Below are positions 27,098 through 36,136 of a DNA stretch of 64,000 bases, piece after piece. The notes below the pieces were generated by a model, which searched no databases, was not told the origin of the DNA, and saw nothing but the letters and a program-made list of their open reading frames with translations. The stretch lies in contig JAOARX010000004.1 of the NCBI GenBank assembly GCA_025210345.1, positions 1 to 64,000 of the forward strand, in the 5' to 3' direction. The stretch's first letter is position 1, and the number at the start of each line of letters is the position of its first letter. Source of the DNA: Pelagimonas sp. (lineage in GTDB: Bacteria; Pseudomonadota; Alphaproteobacteria; Rhodobacterales; Rhodobacteraceae). The position numbers and the translations under genes are program-made.

Positions 27098-27109
27098 CGG
27101 GGGGATGTA

Positions 27110-28489
27110 GTGAATTCGCTTTCAGGCAGGCTTTTGACCCTGACGGTTATCTTTGTCATGCTGGCCGAGGTGCTTATCTTTGTGCCCTCGATCGCGCGGT
27201 TTCGCGAAGATTATCTGGCCGCGCGACTGGAACGCGCGCAATTGGCATCGCTGGCGCTTTTGGCGGATGACATGTTGTCAGATGAGCTTGAGGCCGAGCT
27301 GCTGACCAATGCCGGTGTCTTTAACGTCGTGTTGCGCCGGGACGAAGTCAGCCAGCTGATGCTTTCGTCCCCCATGCCCCGCCCCGTTGAGCAAACCTTT
27401 GACCTGCGTGGGGTGGGTGCGCTTGAGCTGATGCGGGATGCGCTGATGCGGCTGGCTGATCCCGACCCCGAAGTCATCCGCGTGCGTGGCGTTCCGTCCC
27501 TGGACGCCGGGGAGCTGATCGAAGTGACCATGGACACCGCCGATCTGCGCGCCAGTATGATCGAATATGGGGTGCGCATTCTGGTCCTGTCCGCGGTGAT
27601 TTCGGTTGTGACCGCGTTTTTGCTGTTTCTGGCGGTGCGTGGCCTGTTGGTGCGACCGATCAAAGGGGTGGTGGGAAATATGCAAAGCTATGCGGCGGCC
27701 CCCGAAGATGTGCGCAGCGTCATTCATCCCAACTCGAACCTGCGCGAACTGCGTGAGGCCGAAGAAGCTCTGCATGATTTGCAGACACAGCTGACACAGG
27801 CGCTAAAGCAAAAAGAGCGACTGGCGCAGCTGGGCGGCGCCGTCGCGCGGGTGAGCCACGATTTGCGCAACATTCTGACCTCGGCGCAGTTGTTCACGGA
27901 TCGTATCGAGATGTCCGAGGATCCCACGGTGAAACGCATGGCGCCCAAGCTGGTCAACTCGATCACGCGCGCGGTGTCGTTGTGCGAAAACACCCTGGCC
28001 TTTGGCCGTGCAGAAGAGCCGGCCCCAAGCCTGACCATGTTCAACCTTGCAAGCCTGATAAACGAGGTGCTCGAGGCCGAGCGACTGGCCATTGGCGACG
28101 CCGAAATTTCGCTTTCCGAAGATATCCCCGCCGGGCTGACCCTGCGCGGCGATCCCGAACAGATCTTTCGCGCGTTGTCCAATCTGGTGCGCAATGCACG
28201 GCAGGCGATCGCGGCCACCGGGCGTTCAGGTGAGATCAACGTCAAGGCGTGGTCCGAAGAGGATGTCTGGATGATTTCCGTCTGCGACACCGGACCGGGG
28301 CTTCCGCCGAAAGCGCGCGAACATCTGTTTCAGCCGTTCCAGGGCGGGGTTCGCAAAGGGGGCTCGGGGCTTGGCCTTGCGATTGTCGCCGAACTGATCC
28401 GTGGCCACGGCGGGCGGCTGGATCTGGAACGCAGCGACGATGACGGAACCTGCTTTCACATCTGCCTGCCCATGGGGGAAATGAATTGA
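27110..28489 (+). CDS. Orphan sensor histidine kinase
   Basis: 459 residues, GTG start at 27110. Two transmembrane segments (about 10-30 and 160-183) flank a periplasmic domain of about 130 residues, followed by a HAMP-like linker (RPIKGVVGNMQ). The phospho-acceptor is His250 in RVSHDLRNIL. The ATPase domain has NLVRNARQAI (N box), DTGPGLP (G1) and GGSGLGLAI (G2). No response regulator is adjacent. It follows the flavoprotein by 12 bases and may be co-transcribed with the TVP38-flavoprotein pair. Confidence 0.88.
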   Translation: MNSLSGRLLTLTVIFVMLAEVLIFVPSIARFREDYLAARLERAQLASLALLADDMLSDELEAELLTNAGVFNVVLRRDEVSQLMLSSPMPRPVEQTFDLRGVGALELMRDALMRLADPDPEVIRVRGVPSLDAGELIEVTMDTADLRASMIEYGVRILVLSAVISVVTAFLLFLAVRGLLVRPIKGVVGNMQSYAAAPEDVRSVIHPNSNLRELREAEEALHDLQTQLTQALKQKERLAQLGGAVARVSHDLRNILTSAQLFTDRIEMSEDPTVKRMAPKLVNSITRAVSLCENTLAFGRAEEPAPSLTMFNLASLINEVLEAERLAIGDAEISLSEDIPAGLTLRGDPEQIFRALSNLVRNARQAIAATGRSGEINVKAWSEEDVWMISVCDTGPGLPPKAREHLFQPFQGGVRKGGSGLGLAIVAELIRGHGGRLDLERSDDDGTCFHICLPMGEMN

Positions 28490-28547
28490 AAAAACTTTCA
28501 TTTTGCCCTTGCGCTTGGTGCGCGGCATCTTTAAACGCCTCCCTCAC

Positions 28548-28624
28548 GGACCGATAGCTCAGCTGGATAGAGTACTTGACTACGAATCAAGGGGTCGGGG
28601 GTTCGAATCCTCCTCGGTCCGCCA
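28548..28624 (+). tRNA. tRNA-Arg (anticodon ACG)
   Basis: The acceptor stem GGACCGA (28548-28554) pairs with TCGGTCC (28614-28620); discriminator G is followed by an encoded CCA (28622-28624). The anticodon stem CTTGA/TCAAG (28575-28579/28587-28591) encloses the anticodon ACG at 28582-28584. The T arm contains GGTTCGAATC. A34 is the target of TadA, which is encoded at 49373 in the same window. Confidence 0.96.
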
Positions 28625-28632
28625 GGATTTAG

Positions 28633-28668
28633 AAAACCGCGCAAGGCACCGTCCGGCGCGGTTTTTTC
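28633..28668 (+). terminator. Intrinsic terminator after tRNA-Arg
   Basis: AAAACCGCGC at 28633-28642 pairs with GCGCGGTTTT at 28656-28665 around a 13-base loop, ending in a T-run. It starts nine bases after the tRNA CCA end. Confidence 0.85.
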
Positions 28669-28754
28669 TTAATCAAAAGATGCCTATATGCGTCATGGCT
28701 TCATCAAGCTGTTACAATGGGTTTCTAGGTCTTTGCGCTCGGAGGGCGTTTGAA

Positions 28755-29216
28755 ATGCCAGAGTTGGGCGAACAGATCGCAGCACTACCCCTAAGGCGCG
28801 AAGCAAACGGGGACATCAAGGTTTTGATGGTCACATCCCGTGGGACGGGCCGCTGGGTTATGCCCAAGGGCTGGGAAATGGACGGGAAAAAACCCTGGCG
28901 CGCGGCCGAAATCGAAGCACTGGAAGAGGCCGGGGCCAAGGGATTTATCAGTTCCGAGGTGCTGGGCACCTATCGATACCCCAAAGTCATGAATGACGGG
29001 TCGATTGTCCCCTGCGTCGTGCGGGTCTATCCGATGTATGTCGAAAAGCTTAAGCGCAACTGGAAAGAGCGCCATCAACGCACGCGCCGCTGGTTCTCTC
29101 CTAAGGCGGCGGCGAAACGTGTGGACGAACAAGAGCTGTCAGACCTGCTCATGACCCTGCACAAAAAGCCTCACAAGCAGCCCATTGTGCAGGAATTGCT
29201 GGACGAAGCCTCTTAA
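28755..29216 (+). CDS. Nudix hydrolase, DIPP-like subfamily
   Basis: 153 residues from the ATG at 28755, chosen for GGAGGG eight bases upstream; the frame runs on upstream through the tRNA and is not coding there. The Nudix box is GWEMDGKKPWRAAEIEALEEAG, read as two halves: the metal-binding core E-x2-EE-x-G is intact, while the usual Glu7 and Arg15 positions are Lys and Ile. That pattern and the PKGW lead-in resemble the diphosphoinositol-phosphate-like Nudix group of alphaproteobacteria. Substrate unknown. Its stop overlaps the convergent peroxidase stop (TTAA). Confidence 0.82.
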   Translation: MPELGEQIAALPLRREANGDIKVLMVTSRGTGRWVMPKGWEMDGKKPWRAAEIEALEEAGAKGFISSEVLGTYRYPKVMNDGSIVPCVVRVYPMYVEKLKRNWKERHQRTRRWFSPKAAAKRVDEQELSDLLMTLHKKPHKQPIVQELLDEAS

Positions 29217-30547
29217 TCCACAGGTAGCCCGCTGGGCACGCTGTCGGGGCGCCCCATGGGCAGGCTTTCTGCGGATTTGCCCGTGAGCGCATGCAAAAAG
29301 GCCTCGATCGCCTGAACATCCGCATCGCTAAAGCCCGCTTTGTCCTCTAGGTCCACAAATGCGATCTGGCGGGCGGTTTCCGTGTCGTCACCCAGCAAGG
29401 AAAAATCGTCTTTGTCCAGCCAGGGGATGCTGGGCAAGCCCGCCAATTCAGGCGTCCACGCCGCGCGCGCACTTTGCGGGGTCAGCATGTGGCGGATCAT
29501 GCCGTCAAGAGTCGGGTAGGCGCCGTTGTGACCATAGGGGGCGGTCAAGGCCACATTGCGCAAAGATGGGGTTCGGAACCGATAGGCGTCGTCTTCCAGT
29601 CCGGTCACTTCCATGCGGCCCACGTCGGTCTTGGGGTTCTGACCTTTGAACGCCCGTCCCGGCCCAAAGTTCGGCAGCCCAAGGGCGTGGAACTCCTGGT
29701 CAGAAAACAGTGGCCCGCTGTGACATTGCACACAGCCAGCGTCTCCAAAAAACAGCTCACGCCCGGCTTCTGCCTGCGCAGAAAGCGGCGTGCCGCGGTT
29801 CAGATAGTCGTCATAGGGGCTGTCGTTGCTTTGCCATTCGGTGCCGATAAACGCGGCCAGCGCGTTGGCGACTTCGGCAATCGTGATGTCGTCGGTGTTG
29901 CGCAGGTGGGGAAACGCGCGTTTGAACAGGGGCGGATAGCCGGGCACTGATTTCACACGTTCAGCGACCGCAGACCAGCCATCCGTAAACGACTTTTCAA
30001 AGGCGCGGCCCACCGGGTTCTCGCCAGCGGTGCCCGCCATTTCTGCATCCGAGCTCATGGGGAAAAGCACCTGGGCCGCCAAAACCGAGTTCAACCCCAA
30101 CGGGAGCTGTTCTCCCGCGGGAGTTTCAAAGCGCGCGCTTTTGTGGTCGATCTGTTCGACGCGACCGTCATGGAACATGGTGCGGACTTCTTTGGCGCCC
30201 AGGTTCCAAAGGGCGGGTGCGTTGCGCGGAATGCGTGCGCTGACCCGTGTCACCCCTTCGCCGGGGCTGCGATCCGGTCCCAGACCCTGACCGCCTTCGC
30301 CAATCCCAAGGCTGAGACCATCAGTGCCCCCTAAATCGTGGTGATGGCAGGTGCCGCAACTGATGTTTTGATTTCCTGACAGGATCTTATCGTAAAACAG
30401 CAATTGCCCAAGCTGTGCCTGTTTGGGATCGAACCTGATAAAATCCTGTTTGAAAAGCGGATCGGCGTGGGCGCTAAGCGTTGCAAAACTTGCTGCTGCC
30501 GCAAAAAGCAGCGTGGAAAGATGGCGGGTTGGACGTAGTGTAGGCAT
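29213..30547 (-). CDS. Di-heme cytochrome c peroxidase, CcpA/MauG family
   Basis: 444-residue periplasmic protein. A signal peptide ends near SAHA-DP. Two c-type heme motifs are present: CGTCH at 64-68 and CVQCH at 272-276. The family reduces hydrogen peroxide with electrons from cytochrome c or small copper proteins; some members act as MauG-like maturation enzymes. The 444-residue length exceeds classic bacterial peroxidases (about 330-350), with extra sequence between about 140 and 200. It is monocistronic. Confidence 0.88.
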   Translation of the reverse strand: MPTLRPTRHLSTLLFAAAASFATLSAHADPLFKQDFIRFDPKQAQLGQLLFYDKILSGNQNISCGTCHHHDLGGTDGLSLGIGEGGQGLGPDRSPGEGVTRVSARIPRNAPALWNLGAKEVRTMFHDGRVEQIDHKSARFETPAGEQLPLGLNSVLAAQVLFPMSSDAEMAGTAGENPVGRAFEKSFTDGWSAVAERVKSVPGYPPLFKRAFPHLRNTDDITIAEVANALAAFIGTEWQSNDSPYDDYLNRGTPLSAQAEAGRELFFGDAGCVQCHSGPLFSDQEFHALGLPNFGPGRAFKGQNPKTDVGRMEVTGLEDDAYRFRTPSLRNVALTAPYGHNGAYPTLDGMIRHMLTPQSARAAWTPELAGLPSIPWLDKDDFSLLGDDTETARQIAFVDLEDKAGFSDADVQAIEAFLHALTGKSAESLPMGRPDSVPSGLPVD

Positions 30548-31035
30548 GGATTCAACCGGATTTGTGAAAGAGAAAATGGGCTCACGGGAATGTGAAGAGG
30601 TTACGTCAAATTTTAAGAATCTCGAAAAATGAGGCGGTATACGCCCTCAATCGTTGTGCACTGGTTGATAACCTTGGGCGGGGCTTCGATTTGTTTCCGA
30701 AATGGGATCAACCCCCTGATTCGGGCTTGTCAAAATATGGATTTTTGCCGGTGCTCGGGTCGTGTTTGGCCCGGTCTTTTGGGCCTTGGCCGTGGTTGCG
30801 CCGATCCGGATCTGATGGGACGGCAGATTGCGTGACGCAGGGACCGTGATTCAATTGCCACAATTCCGCCCCAATTCGCGCCATATATGCTGGGGTCAGC
30901 CGGAATTTCCCCCCAATAACTATGAATTAGGGAATTTCGAACTGGCGAATTTGTCAAAATTGCGTTAAACGAAAACCAGAGCAAAAAAGACGGTCGACAA
31001 AATCAGGCCGTCACAGAGGTTAGAGCGGTGATATC
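30548..31035. promoter_or_regulatory. Long divergent intergenic region upstream of the adhesin
   Basis: 488 bases without a supported gene between the peroxidase and adhesin starts. The final 130 bases are AT-rich relative to their surroundings (for example 30900-30970), which suits the adhesin promoter. I see near-direct repeats CAATTCCGCCC and CAATTCGCGCC around 30858-30882, but no convincing -35/-10 pair or known operator. Confidence 0.4.
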
Positions 31036-34000
31036 ATGAGCGCGATTGATTTCGTGATCCGTACCCGTGCGGGTGCGATCCAGCGTGGGTCTGTAGGTGG
31101 TGAGAATGAAGAGTTTCTCATTCAGGCGGGTTCAGGCAACGACATTTCCCTAAATATTCGTCAGACAGATTTGCGCGGCTATGATCGCGCGGCGAATGAT
31201 CTATTGATTACGCTGGCGGACGGGCGCGTGATCGTGCTGGAAGGGTATTTTTCAGATGCCGGCGCCGATGCGAACCGCCTGTTTCTGAGTTCAGACGGTA
31301 TTCTCAATGAGGTGACGTTTGTAGAAAGCGAAGGCGGCGCCCTGTTCGCGCAATACGGACCGACTGAAACCTGGGGCAAATGGAGCCCCTCGGATGAGCT
31401 GATCTTTCTGGATGATCCGCAGGTCATTGCGGACGCCGGGCTGCCCCCGTTTGATCCCGAAGAAGAACAGGTTTCGATGTTGGCGGCTGCGGGTCTGCTG
31501 GGGGCCGGTGGCCTGGGCGCCGCAGGCGCGGGCGCAGCGACCGTTGTCGGCGCGGGCCTTCTGGGCGGCGGCGGAGGTAGCGGCGGCGGAGGTGGCGGCG
31601 GCGGCAACTGGACCGCGCCCACCGTTGACAATCCTGACGCGTCAACCCGTATTGGTGGCGGTGACACCAAAGAAGTCACCATCACAGGCACCGCGAACAA
31701 AGGCTCAGAGGTAGAGATCACCATCGGGGGCCAGACCCAAACCGTGACGGTGGGCGATGATGGTCGCTGGTCGATCCAGTTCCAGGGCACGTCTTTCCCG
31801 CCGGACGGCACCTATGACAACGTTCAGGTCAAGGTCACCGATCCGAACGGAACAATCACCAATCTTGACGGTCCCAGCTTTGCCATCGACCTGGTCGCCC
31901 CGGATATCACGATTGATGCGGGCACCGTTTCTGTTGGCACGGTCTTTAACGGCGATGCGCATACCAGCGGCAATGTGACCATCTCTGGTCAGGGTGAAGC
32001 CGGGTCCAGCATGACCATCACCATTGGCACATTTTCCCAGACCGTGACGGTTGGTCAGGGGGGCGGTTGGTCCTTCACGATCGACTCTTCGGTCCTGCCC
32101 GCGGGGTCATATACCACGGACGTCAGGCTGGTTTCGACCGATCTGTTTGGCAACTCGACCACGATCAACGAAGAGATCCAGATCGACACCGTGAACAACG
32201 TCGATTTCGACGCGACGCAGATCACCGGCGATGGCACCATCAGCGCGGCGGATCGCGCGGCGGGTGTGACACTGAACGGCACCGGCGACGCCGGATCGAC
32301 CGTCACAATTGAGGTGGCGGGGCAGATCCTGAACGCGGTCGTGGACATTGATGGTGACTGGAGCGTCGTGATCCCGACCGCCTTGATCCCCACGGGGGAT
32401 GCAGGCACCGGTCTGGCTGTGACGGCGCGCTCTGAAGATTCAGCAGGCAATATTGTCACCGCGACAGGGACGCTTGCGGTGGATACGGAAACCAGCGTTG
32501 CGATCTTTTCGAACGGGGTCGAAGGCGACGGCGTCATCAACCATGTTGAGCGCGCGGATGGTGTTACCTTTACCGGATCGGGCGAAGCCGGAAGCACAGT
32601 GGTTGTGAATGTTGGCGGCCAGGTGATCAACGGGTCGGTTGTGGGCGGTCACAATGTGACCGTACAGGTCAATGGCGCAGGCCAGTGGAGCGCGGATTTC
32701 ACCGCGGTGCAGATCCCGCAGGGTGAGCAAACGCTGAACGTGAACGCGACCTCGACGGACATCCAGGGCAACGTCAATATCAGCAGCAGCACGGTTGAAG
32801 TGGATACCGTAGTCAGCAACTTTACCAACGCGTCCTCGGTCGGTGGCCGGGATGGCGTGGTGAGTTCGGATGAGCGGGACGCGGGTCTGACGTTTGACGG
32901 CACCAGCGAACCCAACAGCACCGTTGTGGTGAATCTGGGCGGTCAGTTGATCAACGGTCAGGTGGTCGGAGGCCACAGCCAGACGGTACAGGTCAACAAT
33001 CTGGGCCAGTGGAGCGTAAACTTTGCCACGGCGCAGATCCCCGAAGGGGAACAGACCATCAAGATGATCGCCGTGGCGACGGATCAGGCTGGCAACGTTG
33101 ACACGATCACGCAGGATGTGCGGATCGACACGGTTGCGGGCAACCTGACCATCTCGCCCGCGCCCGTGGAAGGCAACGATGTCGTCAACTTTGAAGAAGC
33201 GCGCGATGGCGTGACGCTGACCGGGACGTCGGATCCGTTCCAGATGGTGACGGTCAATCTGCACAACGCGCAGCGGACGGTGCAAACCAATGCCAATGGC
33301 ATCTGGGAAGCCAACTTTACCGCAGCCGAAATCAATCACGCCGACAACTATACGGCACAGATCACCGCGACCATCTCTGATGCAGCGGGTAATACGCTGA
33401 CCCGCACCGACAGCGTGGTGATCGACACCGAAGTGGTCAATTTTGACCCCTATCGCATGCCGATTGAAGGCAACAACATCATCAACGCGGATGAGGCGTC
33501 TAACGGCTTTACTCTGGCGGGCACATCCGAAGCCAACAGCCAGATTGTCGTGACCTTTGACACCGCGCAGCGCACCGTGACCACGGACCAGAACGGTAAC
33601 TGGAGCGTTTCGTTCACCGCGCAAGAGATCGCGCAGGCGGGTGACGGTCGTGAAACCATCACCGTTGAAACCACCGACCTTGCCGGCAACGAGCTTGAGG
33701 CCAATATCGGTGTTCAGATCGACACGGTTGTTGACAACCTGACCGTCAATACGGTTGCGGGCGACAATATCATCAACGCGGATGAGGCGGCCGCGGGCTT
33801 TGCCATCACGGGACAGGTTGAGCGTGGATCGACTGTCGAGGTCAATCTGTACGGTCGCGATTATGATGCGGTTGTGAATGGCACCACCTGGACCATCAAT
33901 GTCCTGCCGGGTCACATCCCCCAGGGGATCGCTGCAAATGATGTTCCCATGACGATCCTGGCGACCGACGCGAATGGCAACAGCCGCTTTGCAAACGGCA

Positions 34001-34683
34001 GCCTTGCGCAGCTTGCACCGGATCTGACCATCGACACGCAGGCGCCGGAAACCCCGGATATTCTGTTCAACCTGGATGGGGGCAATACCTCGGGTGGTGT
34101 TGTTGTCGACAATGACACCGGGCACCTGGCGTTCCACGATCTTCAGGTGAACAACGGCGTGGGTCTGGTCGCGGATCGTGCGCTTAGCAATGCGACCCCG
34201 GGGCAAACCGATGACAATGGGCAACCGGTGCAGAATGTTCTGGTGTCCAATGACGCGCAGGTCACTGCGATGTTCGGATCTTCCTTGAATGACGGCACGC
34301 ATCTGATCGTCAGCAGCACCGATGACGTTGGCAATATGAGCTCGACGCTCATGGTGACCAACGGCGCCAACAACGTGGTGCAGATGTCTGATCAGATCGC
34401 GAATGTGCTGGGGGACTATAACGTCAATGCCATCGAGCTGGACTTTGCCGAGGCCGAGTCGCTGACCATCACCGAAGACCAGATTGTGGCCATGACCGAT
34501 GCCAACAACACCTTGGTGATTGATGGGGCGATCCCGGACAATGACCCGAACCTGCGGTCCTCTGTGACGATCCGCGGGGCGCAGGCCACCGGACGTGTGA
34601 CCAACGAAGGGGTGGAATACACCCTGGGTGACGCGACCTTGTTTATCGATACCGATGTGGTTGTGGATACCACGATCATCTGA
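31036..34683 (+). CDS. Large type I-secreted adhesin with BapA-like N-terminus and Ig-like repeats
   Basis: 1215 residues, acidic. The N-terminal ~135 residues resemble the BapA prefix domain (FVIRTRAGAIQRG, DLLITLADG, VIVLEGYF). A hydrophobic Ala/Gly segment (about 148-175) and a glycine run (about 175-193) follow. Then come about eight Ig-like repeats of 90-110 residues, each ending in an IDT-type junction. The C-terminal ~100 residues (SLTITEDQIVAMTD to DTDVVVDTTII) are distinct and probably hold the secretion signal. No RTX nonapeptides and no N-terminal signal peptide. The genes for its exporter follow directly. Confidence 0.88.
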   Translation: MSAIDFVIRTRAGAIQRGSVGGENEEFLIQAGSGNDISLNIRQTDLRGYDRAANDLLITLADGRVIVLEGYFSDAGADANRLFLSSDGILNEVTFVESEGGALFAQYGPTETWGKWSPSDELIFLDDPQVIADAGLPPFDPEEEQVSMLAAAGLLGAGGLGAAGAGAATVVGAGLLGGGGGSGGGGGGGGNWTAPTVDNPDASTRIGGGDTKEVTITGTANKGSEVEITIGGQTQTVTVGDDGRWSIQFQGTSFPPDGTYDNVQVKVTDPNGTITNLDGPSFAIDLVAPDITIDAGTVSVGTVFNGDAHTSGNVTISGQGEAGSSMTITIGTFSQTVTVGQGGGWSFTIDSSVLPAGSYTTDVRLVSTDLFGNSTTINEEIQIDTVNNVDFDATQITGDGTISAADRAAGVTLNGTGDAGSTVTIEVAGQILNAVVDIDGDWSVVIPTALIPTGDAGTGLAVTARSEDSAGNIVTATGTLAVDTETSVAIFSNGVEGDGVINHVERADGVTFTGSGEAGSTVVVNVGGQVINGSVVGGHNVTVQVNGAGQWSADFTAVQIPQGEQTLNVNATSTDIQGNVNISSSTVEVDTVVSNFTNASSVGGRDGVVSSDERDAGLTFDGTSEPNSTVVVNLGGQLINGQVVGGHSQTVQVNNLGQWSVNFATAQIPEGEQTIKMIAVATDQAGNVDTITQDVRIDTVAGNLTISPAPVEGNDVVNFEEARDGVTLTGTSDPFQMVTVNLHNAQRTVQTNANGIWEANFTAAEINHADNYTAQITATISDAAGNTLTRTDSVVIDTEVVNFDPYRMPIEGNNIINADEASNGFTLAGTSEANSQIVVTFDTAQRTVTTDQNGNWSVSFTAQEIAQAGDGRETITVETTDLAGNELEANIGVQIDTVVDNLTVNTVAGDNIINADEAAAGFAITGQVERGSTVEVNLYGRDYDAVVNGTTWTINVLPGHIPQGIAANDVPMTILATDANGNSRFANGSLAQLAPDLTIDTQAPETPDILFNLDGGNTSGGVVVDNDTGHLAFHDLQVNNGVGLVADRALSNATPGQTDDNGQPVQNVLVSNDAQVTAMFGSSLNDGTHLIVSSTDDVGNMSSTLMVTNGANNVVQMSDQIANVLGDYNVNAIELDFAEAESLTITEDQIVAMTDANNTLVIDGAIPDNDPNLRSSVTIRGAQATGRVTNEGVEYTLGDATLFIDTDVVVDTTII

Positions 34684-34688
34684 TCGGC

Positions 34689-34715
34689 GCGCCGCCCGAC
34701 CTATCCGGGCGGCGC
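34689..34715 (+). other. GC-rich hairpin between adhesin and exporter genes
   Basis: GCGCCGCCCG at 34689-34698 pairs perfectly with CGGGCGGCGC at 34706-34715, loop of seven bases, five bases after the adhesin stop. No T-run follows. It could stabilise the 3' end of adhesin mRNA or reduce read-through into the exporter genes. Confidence 0.7.
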
Positions 34716-34804
34716 CAAAGTACGAGTGAACCGTTCCGAGGGCCGGCCGAACCGGCCCCGGAATCCCGACATAAACAATAATCGCGCCGAAGCGGGGGCA
34801 CGAC

Positions 34805-36136
34805 ATGAGCATGAGCAGGCGGAGCCTGGGTTTGGTCATCGCATTGATGGTCCTGCCCGGCTGCATGAAAGATATGGGCGCAGACACCGTCTCCCGATTC
34901 AAGGGAAACGGCCTGTTGGGCAGCGCCAAGACTGAAAAGACCACACCGGTTGCGCAGCCCTCGGACGGGCTGCCCACGGCAGAGGCGTCTCCTATCATCT
35001 ATGCGTTGCAGCAACGTCCTTCGGCTTTGCAAGAGGGCACGCCCTATGCGCAGGTCGCACAATCGGTGATCGCCTCGGATGCGCGCGTGGCCGAAGCCGA
35101 GCTTCAGGTTGCGCAGTTGCGGGCCAAGGCAGCCAAATGGAACTGGTTGCCGTCTATCGGGCCCCGCGTTTCGCTGTCGTCCCTTGGGGATTTCGTCACG
35201 GATCTGGTGGTCAACCAGGTGCTGTTTGACAACGGGCGCAAACGCGCCGAACGCGATCTGGCCAAGGCGAATGTCGAAATCGCCGCCGTGAACCTTGTCG
35301 ACAGCGGAAACACCCGCGTGAACGACGCGCTTGTGCTGTATGTCACGGCGCAGCGCAATCGTGAAATCGCCGCGCATATGGGGCGCACGCTTAAGGAAAT
35401 GGCTCACTTTGAATGGGTGATGCAGCAGCGCGTGAACGGCGGCGTGTCGGATATGTCCGACCTGAATGTGCTGCAACAAAAGCTGGCCTCCAAACGCGCC
35501 CGCGCGAGCGAAGCGGGCGAGGCCGCGACCACCGCCCTGGCGGAATTGAACGCGATGTCGGATCGGGATCTGAGCGGGATCAAGGGGCTTGGCGGTTTGC
35601 ATGAAACCTCCGCACAAGAGCCCCTGGCCGTGATCCGCGCCCGTGCCCAGCAAGGGGCCGAGATCGCGCAGGCCAAGATTGACCGGGCCTCGCATCTTCC
35701 GGGGCTGGCGGCGAATGCCTCTGGCGGATCCAGCAAGGTGACAGGCGGGCTTGAGGTCACCACCGACAGTCTTTTCTCACTGGGGACCATGGCGGAGCTG
35801 AGCGCGCTTGAGGTGGTTCGTGAAACCTCAGAGCGCAAAGTCGCTGAGGCCCGCGAGGTGGCCAACCGCAAGGTCCAGGCCCAGGCCAACCGCCTGGCCG
35901 CGTTCCGCAGGCAGGCGCAAGAGGCGGCAACCTTGACCCAAAACGCCAAGCAAAACCTTGATCTGTTCCGCAAGCAATACGAGGGCGGGCAACGTCAGGT
36001 GATGGATGTTGTCGGGGTCTATGAGACATATGCCTCGGCGTTGGAGACCGAAATTGACCTGAAATACAAGGCCGCGCGCGCCGAGCTTGAACTGGCGCGC
36101 CTGCAGGGTGCTTTGGCGGAAGGGGCGCAGATTTGA
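34805..36136 (+). CDS. TolC-family outer-membrane lipoprotein of the type I system
   Basis: 443 residues. A lipoprotein signal ends in VLPGC (Cys20). The rest is rich in long alpha-helical heptads, as in TolC channel proteins: QLRAKAAKWNWLPSIGP, NDALVLYVTAQRNREIA, and the matching second half NLDLFRKQYEGGQRQVMDVV. It provides the outer-membrane duct for the adhesin. A second ATG lies two codons inside. The ABC exporter gene overlaps its stop (TTGA). Confidence 0.87.
   Translation: MSMSRRSLGLVIALMVLPGCMKDMGADTVSRFKGNGLLGSAKTEKTTPVAQPSDGLPTAEASPIIYALQQRPSALQEGTPYAQVAQSVIASDARVAEAELQVAQLRAKAAKWNWLPSIGPRVSLSSLGDFVTDLVVNQVLFDNGRKRAERDLAKANVEIAAVNLVDSGNTRVNDALVLYVTAQRNREIAAHMGRTLKEMAHFEWVMQQRVNGGVSDMSDLNVLQQKLASKRARASEAGEAATTALAELNAMSDRDLSGIKGLGGLHETSAQEPLAVIRARAQQGAEIAQAKIDRASHLPGLAANASGGSSKVTGGLEVTTDSLFSLGTMAELSALEVVRETSERKVAEAREVANRKVQAQANRLAAFRRQAQEAATLTQNAKQNLDLFRKQYEGGQRQVMDVVGVYETYASALETEIDLKYKAARAELELARLQGALAEGAQI

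Noticed and set aside
32440-34998. 852-codon open frame on the minus strand opposite the adhesin
   Set aside because: It is the complement-frame shadow of the repeat-rich, GC-biased adhesin gene: low-complexity content, no ribosome-binding site, no recognisable domain.
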